DNA from: an uncultured Atopobiaceae bacterium
Lineage (GTDB): Bacteria; Actinomycetota; Coriobacteriia; Coriobacteriales; Atopobiaceae
Direction of reading: 5' to 3'
Assembly: GCA_947626465.1 (NCBI GenBank)
Contig: CANQSI010000021.1
Span: 1 to 12,768, forward strand
DNA: 12,768 nucleotides
Positions 11,935 to 12,768 of the stretch are shown one piece after another (positions within the stretch are counted from its first letter, which is position 1; each line of letters begins with the position of its first letter). The position numbers and the translations under genes are program-made. Under the pieces are notes generated by a model. That model saw only the letters and a program-made list of their open reading frames with translations, was not told where the DNA came from and made no database searches.

Positions 11935-12585
11935 ATGCCCGAGGGCGAGCGCTCCTATCTCACCATCGCCGCGGGCGCGGAGCCGGAGGCGGAGCTTGAG
12001 GTGAAGCGGAGCCGCTTCATCGCGCGGCTCGGGCATGTGTCGAGCGAGCGGGATGCCAAGGCATTCGTCGAGACGGTGCGCGAGGCGCATCGTGACGCCC
12101 GGCATCACGTGGTGGCGTGGGTGCTCGCGGACAATCGGCGCTGGTCGAGCGACGATGGGGAGCCGCAGGGGACGGGAGGGCATCCGGTGCTTGACGTCCT
12201 CGAAGGCGAGGGCTTGAAGGATGCGATCTGCGTCGTCACGCGCTACTTCGGAGGAACGCTCCTCGGGGCGGGCGGATTGGTGCGCGCCTACGGCGGGGCC
12301 GCCCGCGAGGCGGTGGCCAATGCTCGGGAGCTCGGGGCGATCGTCGAGGTGAAGCTGGGCGTACCGGTCTTCGTGGACGTGCCCTATGCGCTCCACGACC
12401 GCTGCGTGCGCCTCGCCGAGGACTGCGGGGGAGAGGTGGTCGAGCGGCTCTTCGCCGAGGACGTGACGCTCTCGCTGCGCTTTCCGGCGGGAAGGGAAGC
12501 GCCGTTTCTCACAGCCATGCGCGAGCTTGCCAACGGCGAGGAGCTCTGCCGGGTGGGAGAGCCTGGGTATATGCAGTTCTCCTAG
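11935..12585 (+). CDS. yigZ: YigZ/IMPACT family protein
   Basis: A 216-aa member of the conserved YigZ (IMPACT, UPF0029) family. Eukaryotic relatives bind the GCN1 translation-stress factor; the bacterial role is not known in detail. Hallmarks are KRSRFIARLG (24-33), RHHVVAWVL (56-64), SSDDGEPQGTGGHPVLDVLE (71-90) and VVTRYFGGTLLGAGGLVRAY (100-119), then a C-terminal ferredoxin-like DUF1949-type region. The length is normal. The ATG at 11935 follows GGAG (11924-11927), which lies in the vapC 3' codons, so expression is probably tied to the toxin mRNA. Codon use is strongly GC-biased, like the chromosomal genes and unlike vapBC. Confidence 0.95.
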   Translation: MPEGERSYLTIAAGAEPEAELEVKRSRFIARLGHVSSERDAKAFVETVREAHRDARHHVVAWVLADNRRWSSDDGEPQGTGGHPVLDVLEGEGLKDAICVVTRYFGGTLLGAGGLVRAYGGAAREAVANARELGAIVEVKLGVPVFVDVPYALHDRCVRLAEDCGGEVVERLFAEDVTLSLRFPAGREAPFLTAMRELANGEELCRVGEPGYMQFS

Positions 12586-12643
12586 GCTGCCTTCTTGGAT
12601 GGAAAGCTGGTATGGTTGCAACAAAGAGGAAACAATTGAGCTG

Positions 12644-12668
12644 CGCACAGCCGCGGGTGCACTGTGCG
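12644..12668. other. Inverted repeat upstream of the last partial gene
   Basis: CGCACAG (12644-12650) and CTGTGCG (12662-12668) are perfect 7-bp arms around 11 bases. It ends 23 bases before the ATG at 12692. It could be an operator or a 5' leader hairpin. No T-run follows. The rest of the 106-base gap shows no confident promoter. Confidence 0.35.
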
Positions 12669-12691
12669 GATTCGAGGAGAGGGCAGAGGGC

Positions 12692-12768
12692 ATGGAAGAG
12701 AGACTTGCTCAGGCCGGCGCCGTTACCACGCAGGATCTCGAGGAAGTGGCGAAGCGCCTGAAGAGCGA
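12692..12768 (+). CDS. Unidentified protein, N-terminal fragment only
   Basis: An ATG at 12692, preceded by AGAGGG, opens a frame that runs off the window. The 25 complete codons read MEERLAQAGAVTTQD and then an acidic/basic helix-like stretch, EEVAKRLKS. Too little is visible to name a family. Codon use fits the genome. Confidence 0.45.
   Translation, partial: MEERLAQAGAVTTQDLEEVAKRLKS

Overview
The window is GC-rich (most codons end in G or C), with an actinobacterial division cluster and a class A RNase P RNA. Gene order and protein character suggest an anaerobic actinobacterium of the class Coriobacteriia. That assignment is inference; no species marker is present.

Positions 1-7023 (+) look like one long transcription unit: a fused phosphate permease (PstC and PstA in one chain), PstB, PhoU, YggS, SepF, ProC, YggT and DivIVA. 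Gaps are 0-104 bases, and the unit ends at a strong intrinsic terminator (6992-7023). It joins high-affinity phosphate uptake and its regulator to the yggS-sepF-proC-yggT-divIVA division/PLP/proline block, which in many Gram-positives sits next to ftsZ instead.

Positions 6961-9406 (-) carry two overlapping genes of the pair known as TIGR03916 (radical SAM, putative DNA modification/repair, with a helix-hairpin-helix region and a C-terminal QLTLF sliding-clamp-type motif) and TIGR03915/DUF4130. The second gene runs into divIVA so closely that the two stop codons share one CTAG, and the divIVA terminator lies inside its last codons.

Positions 9425-10602 are accessory. A perfect pair of interlocking inverted repeats lies upstream of the radical SAM gene. 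A stand-alone Nif11-type RiPP precursor (-) follows, with its own terminator and an inverted repeat over its putative promoter. Then comes about 0.5 kb without a convincing gene, holding a 43-bp perfect direct repeat, an inverted diverged copy of it and a 25-bp palindrome.

Positions 10603-10976 (-) encode RNase P RNA. Divergent from it, a type II toxin-antitoxin pair (FitA/VapB-like plus VapC PIN toxin) runs straight into yigZ (IMPACT family). The window ends at the start of an unidentified (+) gene.

The strongest candidate for something undescribed is the orphan Nif11 precursor, which has two CxC pairs in its core and no maturase in view. The repeat cluster between it and rnpB and the possible pseudoknot come next.
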